Source of the DNA: Flavobacterium sp. xlx-214 | GTDB lineage: Bacteria > Bacteroidota > Bacteroidia > Flavobacteriales > Flavobacteriaceae | DNA length: 64,000 bases | Assembly (NCBI RefSeq): GCF_013874595.1 | Contig: NZ_CP059431.1 | Coordinates: forward strand, 1,488,001-1,552,000 | Reading direction: 5' to 3' | Shown here: one piece after another, positions 48,801 through 55,885 of the stretch | Numbering within the stretch: position 1 is the stretch's first letter | Layout: each line of letters begins with the position of its first letter | Notes under the pieces: generated by a model | Told to the model about the DNA's origin: nothing | Seen by the model: only the letters and a program-made list of their open reading frames with translations | Database searches by the model: none | Program-made: the position numbers and the translations under genes

Positions 48801-50831
48801 ACCCGTTGCAAGTTGAATGTTAGCATCTGCATAAATGGTTGGTGTTAACCCATTAGTATAATTTAAAGAGACACTTGAGTTGGTTGATGTAATATACAAA
48901 CCATATGTAGCTCCTGCAGGGATCTCTAAATTTCCTACATTGATAGTAACAGGACTACCAGTAAATATAACGGGAGCACTTCCTAGTAATGTCCAAGCAG
49001 AGGTATTAGATTCATAACCAACATAAGATCCTGTTTTATAATATACAGCTACTGTAGTATTACCCATTGGAGAAACATCAAATGAAGTAATCGTTAAGTT
49101 GGTTACAGCAGTAATATCCATCATATTACCTCTATGATTATTTCCGCCAGTAAAAACAGTTGGTAAATTTCTTGGTTGTGTAGCCTTACCTCCTTGAACA
49201 TAGTACGTAGTATTGGAATTTAAAGCAGGAGTGGTAAAGCTATTCCCTACATAGGTTGGTGTAGGGTCAGTTACTTGGTTGTACCAATAATATTCATCGG
49301 CTCCACTAGCTGTTAAAATGGCCGAATTATTTGAGCAAATAGTAGCGCCTGTTGGAATAATATCTAAAGGAGATGGTTCTGTAATGGTAACCGATTTCGT
49401 TGTAGAACAACTGTTTGCATCGGTGATGGTTACTGTATACGTACCTGGTGAAAGTCCTGTAGCAGTTGCAGCTGTGCCACCATTTGGGGCCCAATTATAA
49501 GTATAGGGTAAAGTTCCACCATTTGGAGTTACTATAGCCGAACCATTGTTTGCTCCATTGCAAGAGACATTGGTTTGTGAAGTTGTTACTGTAATATTAG
49601 ATACATTTACCTGTACCGGTACGCGGTTGTACCTTGTAGAGAGTGTAAGTTTGTACACCTTGTTTTGATTTAAAGAGCTAACTAGGAGTTCATTTGGGGT
49701 TAATGCTACTAAACCACCAAGGTATCCCAAACCGGAAGCTAAGGCAACTTGATTGCTCCCATCGGCATTGTATTGGTATACATATCCATTGGTAGTGGAA
49801 ACCACGATCTTCCCATTGGGCAATTCCAGTATATCCAATGGATTTGCAATATTGGATATCAGTGTGATTTTGTTGGAACCATCGGCATCGCATTGCGTTA
49901 TTTTACTTCCGCTCCATTCTGCTATCCATATTTTGCCCGAGCTGCTCTGTTTGATACCTACAGGGCCAGACAGTCCTGTTACTAAATTTGGAGCAATGAT
50001 GCTCCCATTGGCATTGAGTTTTACAACTTTCCCTGCAGTTTCACTTGTGACTAATATATCTCCATTTCCTAGTTCTGCAAAGTCATTTGGAACAGAAATA
50101 CCAGTAGCAAAAGTAGTAGGATTACTGCCATCTGCATTCGTTTTGATAATGGTTCCACCCTCTAATCCGATTAAAACACTACCGTTAGCCAATTGTTTGA
50201 TTCCTTTTACTCTATCATTCGCAGTATAAAAGATGTTGAGCAAAGTACCTGTGTTGCTGTAGCGCTCTAATTTTTGAGCAGTATTACGTACCAAAACCGT
50301 CCCGTCTGTTAATCGCTCCATCATCCAAGGCAATCCAACAGAAGGAATGAATGTACTAATGGTAGGAGTAGTAATATCAGGCAGCGTTACGTAATAGGTA
50401 CCCGAGTTTAAAGGGGTGTTGGCAGCTAGTGGGCTACCGCCTGTAGCTACATTGTACCACTGAGCTGCAGCACCTGCACTTGGCGTAGCTGCTAAATTAC
50501 TTACCGTAGCAGTGCTACAAAACGTTTGGGTATTGGGACTGATAAACTTAACCGAAAGTGCCAAACGAGCACTTGCAACACCGTTTAGGGTTTGCTGGCC
50601 GTAATACGTAGTATTGTCCGTGAGTAACGTGCTAGTTGGTAAAGCAGTACCTCCCGTAGCAGTGGTGTACCACGATACATTGCTTTCGTTTACCTGCAAA
50701 TTGACTACAGTAGCCGTACTTGGCGTGCTAAACAACTGCGTGGTGTAGTTGCTGGTGGGCACAGGAGTTTGTCCCCGTGAAATACCCGTAGCTATTAACA
50801 ACAAATAAAAAATTAAGTAAAGTTTTTTCAT
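42822..50831 (-). CDS. giant T9SS type A surface protein with SprB-type and tandem Ig-like repeats
   Basis: This encodes 2669 residues. A signal peptide (MKKLYLIFYLLLIATGISRG) leads into Ig-like segments, then an NHL/Vgb-like beta-propeller (about 158-397; repeated phrases such as GNGDILVTSETAGKVVKLNA). Two SprB-type repeats follow (about 414-487 and 717-793; VSCNGANNGSAIVTPNGG, LSPGTYTVTITDANSCS). Residues about 1153-2202 are 14 tandem copies of a 75-residue Ig-like repeat (ADQAYCIAENKTVADLVVTG, ending in NGCESVSRTPVVVTI). More diverged repeats lead to a T9SS type A sorting domain (about 2597-2669; YYPNPVDAILTIQY, GTYMVRIETVKG). SprB of Flavobacterium is a gliding adhesin, so an adhesin role is likely. 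It is a single gene. Confidence 0.9.
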   Translation of the reverse strand: MKKLYLIFYLLLIATGISRGQTPVPTSNYTTQLFSTPSTATVVNLQVNESNVSWYTTATGGTALPTSTLLTDNTTYYGQQTLNGVASARLALSVKFISPNTQTFCSTATVSNLAATPSAGAAAQWYNVATGGSPLAANTPLNSGTYYVTLPDITTPTISTFIPSVGLPWMMERLTDGTVLVRNTAQKLERYSNTGTLLNIFYTANDRVKGIKQLANGSVLIGLEGGTIIKTNADGSNPTTFATGISVPNDFAELGNGDILVTSETAGKVVKLNANGSIIAPNLVTGLSGPVGIKQSSSGKIWIAEWSGSKITQCDADGSNKITLISNIANPLDILELPNGKIVVSTTNGYVYQYNADGSNQVALASGLGYLGGLVALTPNELLVSSLNQNKVYKLTLSTRYNRVPVQVNVSNITVTTSQTNVSCNGANNGSAIVTPNGGTLPYTYNWAPNGGTAATATGLSPGTYTVTITDANSCSTTKSVTITEPSPLDIIPTGATICSNNSAILTASGADEYYWYNQVTDPTPTYVGNSFTTPALNSNTTYYVQGGKATQPRNLPTVFTGGNNHRGNMMDITAVTNLTITSFDVSPMGNTTVAVYYKTGSYVGYESNTSAWTLLGSAPVIFTGSPVTINVGNLEIPAGATYGLYITSTNSSVSLNYTNGLTPTIYADANIQLATGIGLDYPFTNGNQIYNDRIWNGRVNYKIIDCYSPRKPVNVNVSAITLTTSQKNVSCNGESNGSATVTPTGGIGSYTYSWTPSGGTAATANGLTAGSYTVTVTDTKGCSATATVIITEPAIVAAPAMVSPQNYCGSTRIQQLQTPTNSSMVWYETPTGGTPLLEFTVLQTKKYYAAQIINGCENIVRTPVDVVIDVVTPPSVNGSTTVFTEGNFTGFNTDVVYDGIDYTSVTKDFDGVLGYLIADTAKLNGSQPTRYLPQNRTILSQNIIGLTYKLQPYNQNNSMQLTSSTTNGSLVLATPSINIKDIHLLGAGGSGNTTFNATVHFTDSTSETFSNTTLNDWFHSANPEIEGVGRIWSNKIENFTTNPRLYKASLSLSKSNYNKTVADISFTHISGGILNIMAVSLEHVEEISLCTTAATLADASVTGANLKWYDSVNSTTQLPNTTLATDQNIYYVSQTINGCESLKRAVLIHLKNTPAPTAADQAYCIAENKTVADLVVTGTNVKWYANATITTPLNPTDVLTNSTYYATQTVNGCESVSRTPVVVTIHNTPAPTAADQAYCIAENKTVADLVVTGTNVKWYANATITTPLNPTDVLTNSTYYATQTVNGCESVSRTPVVVTIHNTPAPTAADQAYCIAENKTVADLVVTGTNVKWYANATITTPLNPTDVLTNSTYYATQTVNGCESVSRTPVVVTIHNTAAPTAADQAYCIAENKTVADLVVTGTNVKWYANATITTPLNLTDVLTNGTYYATQTVNGCESVSRTPVVVTIHNTAAPTATDQAYCIAENKTVADLVVTGTNVKWYANATITTPLNPTDVLTNSTYYATQTVNGCESVSRTPVVVTIHNTPAPTATDQAYCIAENKTVADLVVTGTNVTWYANATITTPLNPTDVLTNSTYYATQTVNGCESVSRTPVVVTIHNTPAPTAADQAYCIAENKKVADLVVTGTNVKWYANATITTPLNPTDVLTNSTYYATQTVNGCESVLRTPIVVTIHNTAAPTAVDQAYCIAENKKVADLVVTGTNVKWYANATITTSLNPTDVLVSGIYYASQTLNGCESVSRTPVVVTIHNTATPTAVDQAYCIAENKKVADLVVTGTDVKWYNSATATTPLNATDVLVSGIYYASQTLNGCESVSRTPVVITIHNTPAPTAADQAYCIAENKKVADLVVTGTNVKWYANATITTPLNLTDVLTNGTYYATQTVNGCESVSRTPVVVTIHNTAAPTAADQAYCIAENKKVADLVVTGTDVKWYANATTTTPLNLTDVLTNGTYYATQTVNGCESVSRTPVVVTIHNTAAPTAADQAYCIAENKTVADLVVTGTDVKWYNGATATTPLNTTDVLVSGTYYASQTLNGCESVLRTPVVVTIHNTAAPTAVDQAYCIAENKKVADLVVTGTDVKWYNGAAATTPLNATDVLTNGTYYASQTLNGCESVLRTPITVTIHNTVAPTAVDQAFCIAENKKVADLVVTGTNVKWYANATITTPLNPTDVLTNGTYYATQIVNGCESVLRTPIKVTIYNTSAPTAIATQSFCGNQVNNVSNLLALGTAVKWYNASVGGSLLNATDLLTNNTIYYATQTLNGCESILRTAVKVVLNDVIPITSSAITVCAGTSIGQVKIDTFNAGELKWYSSLTSPNPLSTTTILTAGTYYVSTYTNNGCLSDRKLVQVTIINQVPPVIVSNQTFCGAAEVKDLVAQTTVGAVIKWYSSFTSTQPLAPNTPLANGTFYVEQQAGMCSSVRTAVAIRVISLTAPIMNNVVLCNGATVNDIPANQTSPSQYIWYINNTTTTPLQGTHVLSSGVYYVANSQNGCISNRAQVYITINAKPNIPTGNSIQTFTNNATVANLQMNETNIIWFDSYVNAVNNANALSKNHILQDGATYYAVQVGPNGCFSDPIGIKVVIVLGTTDFDLASLTYYPNPVDAILTIQYIEPIQKITVYDVLGKRIMQKEFNSNEIKVDFSPYSMGTYMVRIETVKGSQFIKIIKK
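44226..47375 (-). repeat. 14 tandem 225-bp repeats inside the T9SS type A gene
   Basis: The span of 3150 bases is exactly 14 x 225 bp, each coding for 75 residues. The first three units (high-coordinate end) are identical in protein and nearly so in DNA; later units carry mixed substitutions (KTVAD or KKVAD, ANATITTPLN or NGATATTPLN, ATQTVNG or ASQTLNG) shuffled between positions. A degenerate fifteenth unit follows below 44226. Confidence 0.92.
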
Positions 50832-51229
50832 ATAGTATTCTAAATTTTGATAAACAACAAGTTTAAGTGTTTGAGTTAAAAACGATAAAGATTGTCGTTA
50901 ATCAACAACAAATCCATAGTAAATGTATTACAATCAAGGAAATGGAATATGCGTAATTTTACCTGTTTTTTTTTCTAGGTATAATTACCGAAGTATAAAG
51001 GATGACTACTAATGTAAATTAGATTTTTGTAACTAATTGTTATGTATTTTTAGGTGTTGAATTATGAGAAGATTATATTTTATACACCAGTTTTTAGATT
51101 ATCTATAAGGTATCTGAGATTAGATATTAATTTTAAAGAAGAATTGTATGTTTAAAACCGTAGTATTTATTGTTTTAGATTATGATTTTTGCATACTAAA
51201 AAGGAATACATTTACTAAAAATTTGGAAT
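50832..51229. other. intergenic region between divergent genes, no gene seen
   Basis: About 400 AT-rich bases separate the start of the giant surface protein gene (minus) from the TMEM175-like gene (plus). It must hold both promoters, but I find no full TAnnTTTG match close to either start. A small inverted repeat, AACGA-N9-TCGTT, lies near 50881-50899. Confidence 0.6.
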
Positions 51230-51811
51230 ATGACAACAAGTAGATTAGAAGCTTTTAGTGATGGTGTGTTAGCCATTATTATAACCATTATGGTGCTTGA
51301 TTTAAAAGTGCCTTTTGGAGACGATATTATGAGTTTAAAACCTTACATACCTAAGTTTTTAAACTATTTGTTTAGCTTTATTTATGTAGGTATTTATTGG
51401 AATAACCACCACCATTTGTTTCAGGCAATTAAAAAAGTAAACGGTGGCATTTTATGGAGTAATTTGCATTTGTTGTTTTGGTTGTCATTGTTACCCGTAT
51501 CAACAGGTTGGATGGGTGAGAACTATGATGCTACTTTTCCGGTTGCTTTTTACGGTTTTGTACTTTTTATGAGCAGCATTTCTTTTGCTATTATTGAGAA
51601 AGTAGCAGTAAAACAAGAAGGAAAAGAATCGGTTATTGCACAGTCAATGCGCAAAAATGTAAAGGAAATATGTTCTAGTATCGCCTATATTTTGGGTATA
51701 GTAGCATCGTTCTTTATAACCGAAGTAGCTATAGCTATTTATGCAATTATAGCGTTGGTTTGGTTAATACCTGATAGAAGAATTGAAAAATCAATGCAAG
51801 AAGAATACTAA
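51230..51811 (+). CDS. TMEM175-family (DUF1211) potassium channel-like protein
   Basis: This encodes 193 residues with about six TM helices. The family signature in the first helix is clear: RLEAFSDGVLAIIITIMVLD (residues 5-24), carrying the FSD motif that lines the pore of TMEM175 channels. A second conserved stretch, YIYVG-type followed by YWNNHHHLF near 64-72, also matches. Prokaryotic TMEM175 proteins are K+-permeable channels that assemble as tetramers. It is convergent with the SPFH/zinc-ribbon operon, with a hairpin between; no other partner is evident. Confidence 0.88.
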   Translation: MTTSRLEAFSDGVLAIIITIMVLDLKVPFGDDIMSLKPYIPKFLNYLFSFIYVGIYWNNHHHLFQAIKKVNGGILWSNLHLLFWLSLLPVSTGWMGENYDATFPVAFYGFVLFMSSISFAIIEKVAVKQEGKESVIAQSMRKNVKEICSSIAYILGIVASFFITEVAIAIYAIIALVWLIPDRRIEKSMQEEY

Positions 51812-51815
51812 TTAT

Positions 51816-51860
51816 ATAGTGGTAGATGGTTTTGTTTACACGTACCATCTACCAGCTATT
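51816..51860. terminator. convergent hairpin, probable terminator
   Basis: An 11-bp perfect stem (51820-51830 with 51844-51854), extendable with one bulge to ATAG/CTAT, sits between convergent stops. A weak T run follows on the plus strand. Confidence 0.6.
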
Positions 51861-52100
51861 TTATAACTTTTTTTGTGCTACACCTGTAGCCGATTTGTTG
51901 TACTGGCTACGATTACCTCCAAAAAAGAAAGCAATAATTAAGGTTAGTACTACAGCACCTACACCTAAAATACCAATAGTTGTATATGTTTTGGTTAGAT
52001 ATTGTGGGGTAAATAAGCTAATATCCCAAATTTGTAGTACAAAATAGGCTAGGGTTACCAATACTAAAAGGGTTAGTATAAAAGCAATTACATATTTCAT
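51861..52100 (-). CDS. small two-TM membrane protein
   Basis: This encodes 79 residues with two hydrophobic helices (about 4-25 and 41-63) and a polar C-terminal tail from GGNRSQYNKSATG. No family is recognised. It is the last gene of a four-gene minus-strand operon, starting 4 bases after the SPFH gene stop, so it is probably a membrane partner of that system. Confidence 0.6.
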   Translation of the reverse strand: MKYVIAFILTLLVLVTLAYFVLQIWDISLFTPQYLTKTYTTIGILGVGAVVLTLIIAFFFGGNRSQYNKSATGVAQKKL

Positions 52101-52104
52101 AAGC

Positions 52105-53118
52105 TTATATATTTAGGTTGTTAAGCAATTGTTTTTTTAAAGCATCAAACTCTTCTTGGGTAATGATGTGCTCATCTAACAAGATTTTTAGTTTCTTTAA
52201 TTTTTCAAAAGTATCGCTGTTTTCTTCGCTTATCTTGGTAGTTAGTTGGTTTTTTTCTAGTCCAAACATTTTTCCTATTTCCATACCAACACCCAATTGC
52301 GCGCCCATACCTGCCAAACCACCTTCGTTTTGAGCAGCATCACGCAAAGCTCGTAGCTTTTCCATTTCTACGTAGCTTAAACCAGCTTGCTGCGCAGCAG
52401 AGGTATCGGCTGTAATATCAGCAATGCGTCCAATGCGTTCTACTGTATCATCGTCAAAGTGTGTTCCGGTAATATTGTAGTTGGTAATTTGCAAGCCTAA
52501 ACTTTCAAAATCGATATTTAATTGTTGCGCAACTTCTTGCGCAATGTTGGTAAGTTCGGCATCAATTACATTATACGCATACTTTTGTTGGGCAAACACG
52601 CTGCGTATTTTACTAATCATACGCTCTGTAATTACCTGTTTCATTTGGTCTGTTGAGTAATTGTCTTGGGCACCAATAACATCGCTAAACAAAAACAACG
52701 GTTGGTTTATTTTATAGGAAAAGTTACCGTTTAAACCTAGTTCAATAGGCAGGTTGTACGATGCATCGATGTATTTGATAGGCGATGCTGTGCCCCAGTA
52801 CTGATTTACTACTTCTGCGGTACGAAAGAAATAGATTTTTAGCTTGTGCTCACTCCCAAAGTTCTGACGAATCTTAAGTAAAGTAGTAATAAACGGATGA
52901 TTATCTGTTGCCAAATTATAGATGTTAGACTCGGTTAATACATCGGTAATTCTACCTTCGTAAACCAAAACACATCCTTGCCCTGGCGCAAGAATCAATT
53001 TGCTGGCATCTTTAATTTCATCGTGGGTTGATGGAAATTTATACAGCAACGCATTGATTTGTGGATTTTTCCACTCAATAACGCTGGCCAGCTGCTTATT
53101 GAAGAATTTTTTTAACAT
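52105..53118 (-). CDS. SPFH/band-7 domain protein with C-terminal SHOCT (YdjI-like)
   Basis: This encodes 337 residues. It resembles the 'virion core protein' or YdjI-type SPFH proteins, which lack an N-terminal TM. Landmarks are VIEWKNPQINALLYKFPS (about 13-30), KLILAPGQGCVLVYEGRI (about 40-57), then SPFH strands and the ITERMISKIRSVFAQQ helix. Residues about 205-300 are a helical stretch with Ala-, Gln- and Gly-rich parts, and the end has a SHOCT-type helical pair, KLKKLKILLDEHIITQEEFD (about 307-326). In Bacillus subtilis, YdjI works with membrane-stress partners and zinc-ribbon proteins. It lies 27 bases after a zinc-ribbon membrane protein gene. Confidence 0.85.
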   Translation of the reverse strand: MLKKFFNKQLASVIEWKNPQINALLYKFPSTHDEIKDASKLILAPGQGCVLVYEGRITDVLTESNIYNLATDNHPFITTLLKIRQNFGSEHKLKIYFFRTAEVVNQYWGTASPIKYIDASYNLPIELGLNGNFSYKINQPLFLFSDVIGAQDNYSTDQMKQVITERMISKIRSVFAQQKYAYNVIDAELTNIAQEVAQQLNIDFESLGLQITNYNITGTHFDDDTVERIGRIADITADTSAAQQAGLSYVEMEKLRALRDAAQNEGGLAGMGAQLGVGMEIGKMFGLEKNQLTTKISEENSDTFEKLKKLKILLDEHIITQEEFDALKKQLLNNLNI

Positions 53119-53145
53119 AGCATTTGTTTTTTATTGTGGTAACGG

Positions 53146-54468
53146 TTAATCTAAATTAAAAGGAATTTCGTCTATTTTAAAGCTTTTAACTAATTTTCCT
53201 TTGTTGTTGTAATATAAATAATCTTCGCAACAAGGCGAAAATAAAACGCCTTTTTCTTTGCTAATGGCACCACTTAAATCATATAAACCTGTAGCATCTA
53301 ATGGGGCAGACCATAGTAAGTTGCCGTTATAATCAAGCCATTGTAAATGAAATTTATCGTTTTCACCGTTGTTGGTTTTAACGCCCAAGGCTACAATATC
53401 ATCTCGAAAATCTAAGACCGTCATATCGTATACCTTGTTTTCTGTGTTTAATACTTTCATGTCAATTAAACGAGAAGCGGTTACCCAATAACTGCTGAAT
53501 GATGCACTTACAAAGTTTTCATCGTCATCAAAAGCAACACCAATGTTAGGGTCAAAACAAAACGGATACCCCATACTGTAGGTTGCATTGTATTTTACTA
53601 AGAATGACGGCTCGCTATCTGTTTGAAAGAAAAACGTAGCAGGTTTGTCATTTGGATAGCTTTGTTTCTGGCGCGTTACATCAAAATTGTTGGTATTTGT
53701 AATTTTTGATATCGGAAAATACGCTACTTCTTTATTGGTATTTGAAACGATATCAAAGGCAGAAAATTTGTGCGATGAACGTTCAATTTTTTTAATACCG
53801 CTTTTTAATTCTTTTACATTAGCAATAATTTCTTCGTTTAACGATTGAACGTTTTTAGTTGTTACATCGTATTTAAACAGGATACTTTCGCCGTAAATAA
53901 GATACACATTGCCATCGTCAAATCTAAAACAACTTCCACCAAAAGCTATAGAATTGCTAGCGTAATCTACTTTTAATTGATTAATTTGATCGTAAGTGTT
54001 TTTTAATGGATCGTAAACAGCCCAGAAAACGGTATTGTCGTACTTTTTATTTTCGTAACTGCTGGCATTTGGTTTTCCAAAAACAAACACCTTTAAGCTT
54101 TTGCTGGCATCAATAAAAGGTACAGACCCCATTACATTAAAAGTATAGCCGCCTGCTTTTGTGTTTTCTTTGGCATCAAAACCATAATCATTATCGTTTT
54201 TAGAGCTAAACAACAACGGAATAATAAAAATGAAACTAAAAGCAGCTATTAATAGACCGACAATAAGTAAAATTTTAGAAGTTTTAATTGGCGTAACTGG
54301 CGTTTGCTGATTATTGTTGTATGTGTGTTTGTGTTTTACGGTAGTTTGATTGGTTTCAACATAAAAAGTGGTGTCACAATTTGTACATTGAAACATATTA
54401 TCGTCTAAATATTTTACTTTTTTAGAACCACATTCGGGGCATTGTACTACTGTTTTGTTGTTGTTCAT
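53146..54468 (-). CDS. zinc-ribbon membrane protein with large extracytoplasmic domain, paralog B
   Basis: This encodes 440 residues. A zinc ribbon at the N-terminus uses Cys10, Cys13, Cys28 and Cys31 (QCPECGSKKVKY, FQCTNCDT). One TM segment lies near residues 67-87 (ILLIVGLLIAAFSFIFIIPL). The remaining 350 residues look beta-rich, with recurring aromatic and Gly/Asp turns (VFWAVYDPLKNTYDQINQL), a possible propeller-like domain outside the membrane. It is clearly a paralog of the gene 2 bases upstream: same Cys positions, TM place and WGVYD/WAVYD motif. The function is not known; it is probably a sensor or scaffold. Confidence 0.7.
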   Translation of the reverse strand: MNNNKTVVQCPECGSKKVKYLDDNMFQCTNCDTTFYVETNQTTVKHKHTYNNNQQTPVTPIKTSKILLIVGLLIAAFSFIFIIPLLFSSKNDNDYGFDAKENTKAGGYTFNVMGSVPFIDASKSLKVFVFGKPNASSYENKKYDNTVFWAVYDPLKNTYDQINQLKVDYASNSIAFGGSCFRFDDGNVYLIYGESILFKYDVTTKNVQSLNEEIIANVKELKSGIKKIERSSHKFSAFDIVSNTNKEVAYFPISKITNTNNFDVTRQKQSYPNDKPATFFFQTDSEPSFLVKYNATYSMGYPFCFDPNIGVAFDDDENFVSASFSSYWVTASRLIDMKVLNTENKVYDMTVLDFRDDIVALGVKTNNGENDKFHLQWLDYNGNLLWSAPLDATGLYDLSGAISKEKGVLFSPCCEDYLYYNNKGKLVKSFKIDEIPFNLD

Positions 54469-54470
54469 AA

Positions 54471-55775
54471 CTATTTTTTTATATCAAAAGTAATATCCTC
54501 TATTTTTAAATCTTTCTTCAATTTTCCATTAGCATCAAACCATAAATATCTTCTGTTCACATCTATTACCGCTTCGTTTTTTGGAGAAAGATAACAACTT
54601 TCTTCAAACACATGGTTAAAATCTGATTTATAGCTCCATTTAATATTTCCATCACCATCTAACAATTGAAAGTGGTATTTTTCACCTTCCTGAATACTGT
54701 TTTTAAAGGCTGTTAAAACAGTGTTTTGATTATAGTCTAAAACTTGTAATTTGTATTGTCTGTTTTCAGTATTTAATATTTTGTATGATTTTATAAAGGA
54801 ATGGTGATCTAAATTATGAGAACTAACTTTAGTAGGTTCATCGTTTGCATTAAATGAAACATTAAATGTTGGACGTGTGTATGTTGGGTATCCTGCTTTT
54901 CTTAAAGCTTCGTATTTAATAACATAACCAGGGTTTGATGAACTTTCAATATAACAAGTTTGCAATGTACCTTCTTTAAAATCGGTTGTAGGCTCATCAT
55001 AAACTTTAAAATCTTGAAGATGTATTTTTGTGGAAGGAAAGTAAGTGATTTTTTTACCTGTGTTTGATGTTATTAATAAAGCATGTAAATAATTTTCAAA
55101 CTCTATGGTACCAATACCTGCTCTTAATTGTGGAATGTTTTTTTCTAAATCGTCAGTAATGTTTGTAAACGAGTTTAATTGGGTATTGTAAACAAAAACT
55201 TTAGATTCTTTAACAATATAATAAATATTGCCGTCATCAAATTTTTCCATTTCAAAATCTAAACCAGAAAAAAAGCCTTGTGTTTGAATATCAGGAAATT
55301 GATTGATTTGATCCATTTTTCCCGATGCTACATCATACACGCCCCAATATAATTTACCTAAAACATCAGCATCACGTCCATTGCCTGATATATAATCAAT
55401 ATCGCCTGCGAAAAACATTTTCAGATTTCCGTTTTTATCAGCAAAAACTTTCGATTTTGTAGCGTTCTCCCAAGTGTATTTTTTACTAACAACAACATCT
55501 TTTATGGTCTTATCGGCCGTAGAAAACAACGATGTAATTAAAAAAATAAGCAAAGGCACCCCAATAACGGCACCAAAAATATAACCTAAAGCTTTGGTAT
55601 TTACGGGTGGTGTTGGGGCGTTATTGTAGTTGTAATTGTGGTTAATATTAATATCTTCAGAGTCTATAATGTACTCAGTACCACAGTTTAAACACTGAAA
55701 ATGTTCTTCGTCAATTGCTTTTTGTTTGGTGCTGCCACATTGCGGACATTTAATGGCTTTAATTTTTTTACTCAT
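54471..55775 (-). CDS. zinc-ribbon membrane protein with large extracytoplasmic domain, paralog A
   Basis: This encodes 434 residues with the same layout as its downstream neighbour. The zinc ribbon uses Cys10, Cys13, Cys28 and Cys31 (KCPQCGSTKQKA, FQCLNCGTEY). A TM segment lies near 65-87 (ALGYIFGAVIGVPLLIFLIT). A large, likely beta-rich domain follows (LYWGVYDVASGKMDQINQF, IKWSYKSDFNHVFEESCYLS). It is the first gene of the minus-strand operon and is divergent from the ABC ATPase gene, 110 bases away. Zinc ribbon plus membrane anchor with SPFH partners recalls the YdjG-YdjI type of stress module. The role is inferred only from context. Confidence 0.7.
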   Translation of the reverse strand: MSKKIKAIKCPQCGSTKQKAIDEEHFQCLNCGTEYIIDSEDININHNYNYNNAPTPPVNTKALGYIFGAVIGVPLLIFLITSLFSTADKTIKDVVVSKKYTWENATKSKVFADKNGNLKMFFAGDIDYISGNGRDADVLGKLYWGVYDVASGKMDQINQFPDIQTQGFFSGLDFEMEKFDDGNIYYIVKESKVFVYNTQLNSFTNITDDLEKNIPQLRAGIGTIEFENYLHALLITSNTGKKITYFPSTKIHLQDFKVYDEPTTDFKEGTLQTCYIESSSNPGYVIKYEALRKAGYPTYTRPTFNVSFNANDEPTKVSSHNLDHHSFIKSYKILNTENRQYKLQVLDYNQNTVLTAFKNSIQEGEKYHFQLLDGDGNIKWSYKSDFNHVFEESCYLSPKNEAVIDVNRRYLWFDANGKLKKDLKIEDITFDIKK

Positions 55776-55852
55776 TTAAAATAGTTGATTTTTTTTTCAC
55801 GATTTAAACTTACAAAAAATAAATGAATCTATATTTTATTGATTTATAATGC

Positions 55853-55883
55853 TTATGTAAAAGATATTTTTACATTTACATAA
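55853..55883. promoter_or_regulatory. palindromic operator candidate between divergent units
   Basis: ATGTAAAA-GATAT-TTTTACAT is a perfect inverted repeat at 55855-55875. A further half-site, TTTACATAA (55875-55883), pairs with TTATGTAAA (55853-55861). Three copies of the ATGTAAA half-site therefore lie in 31 bases. A TACATTTA box (55871-55878), one base off TAnnTTTG, overlaps it, just before the ABC gene start at 55886. Confidence 0.55.
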
Positions 55884-55885
55884 AA

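Noticed and set aside
49753..50229. 158-residue antisense frame opposite the giant T9SS type A gene
   Set aside because: It is a shadow of the beta-propeller repeats with no start context or recognisable domain.
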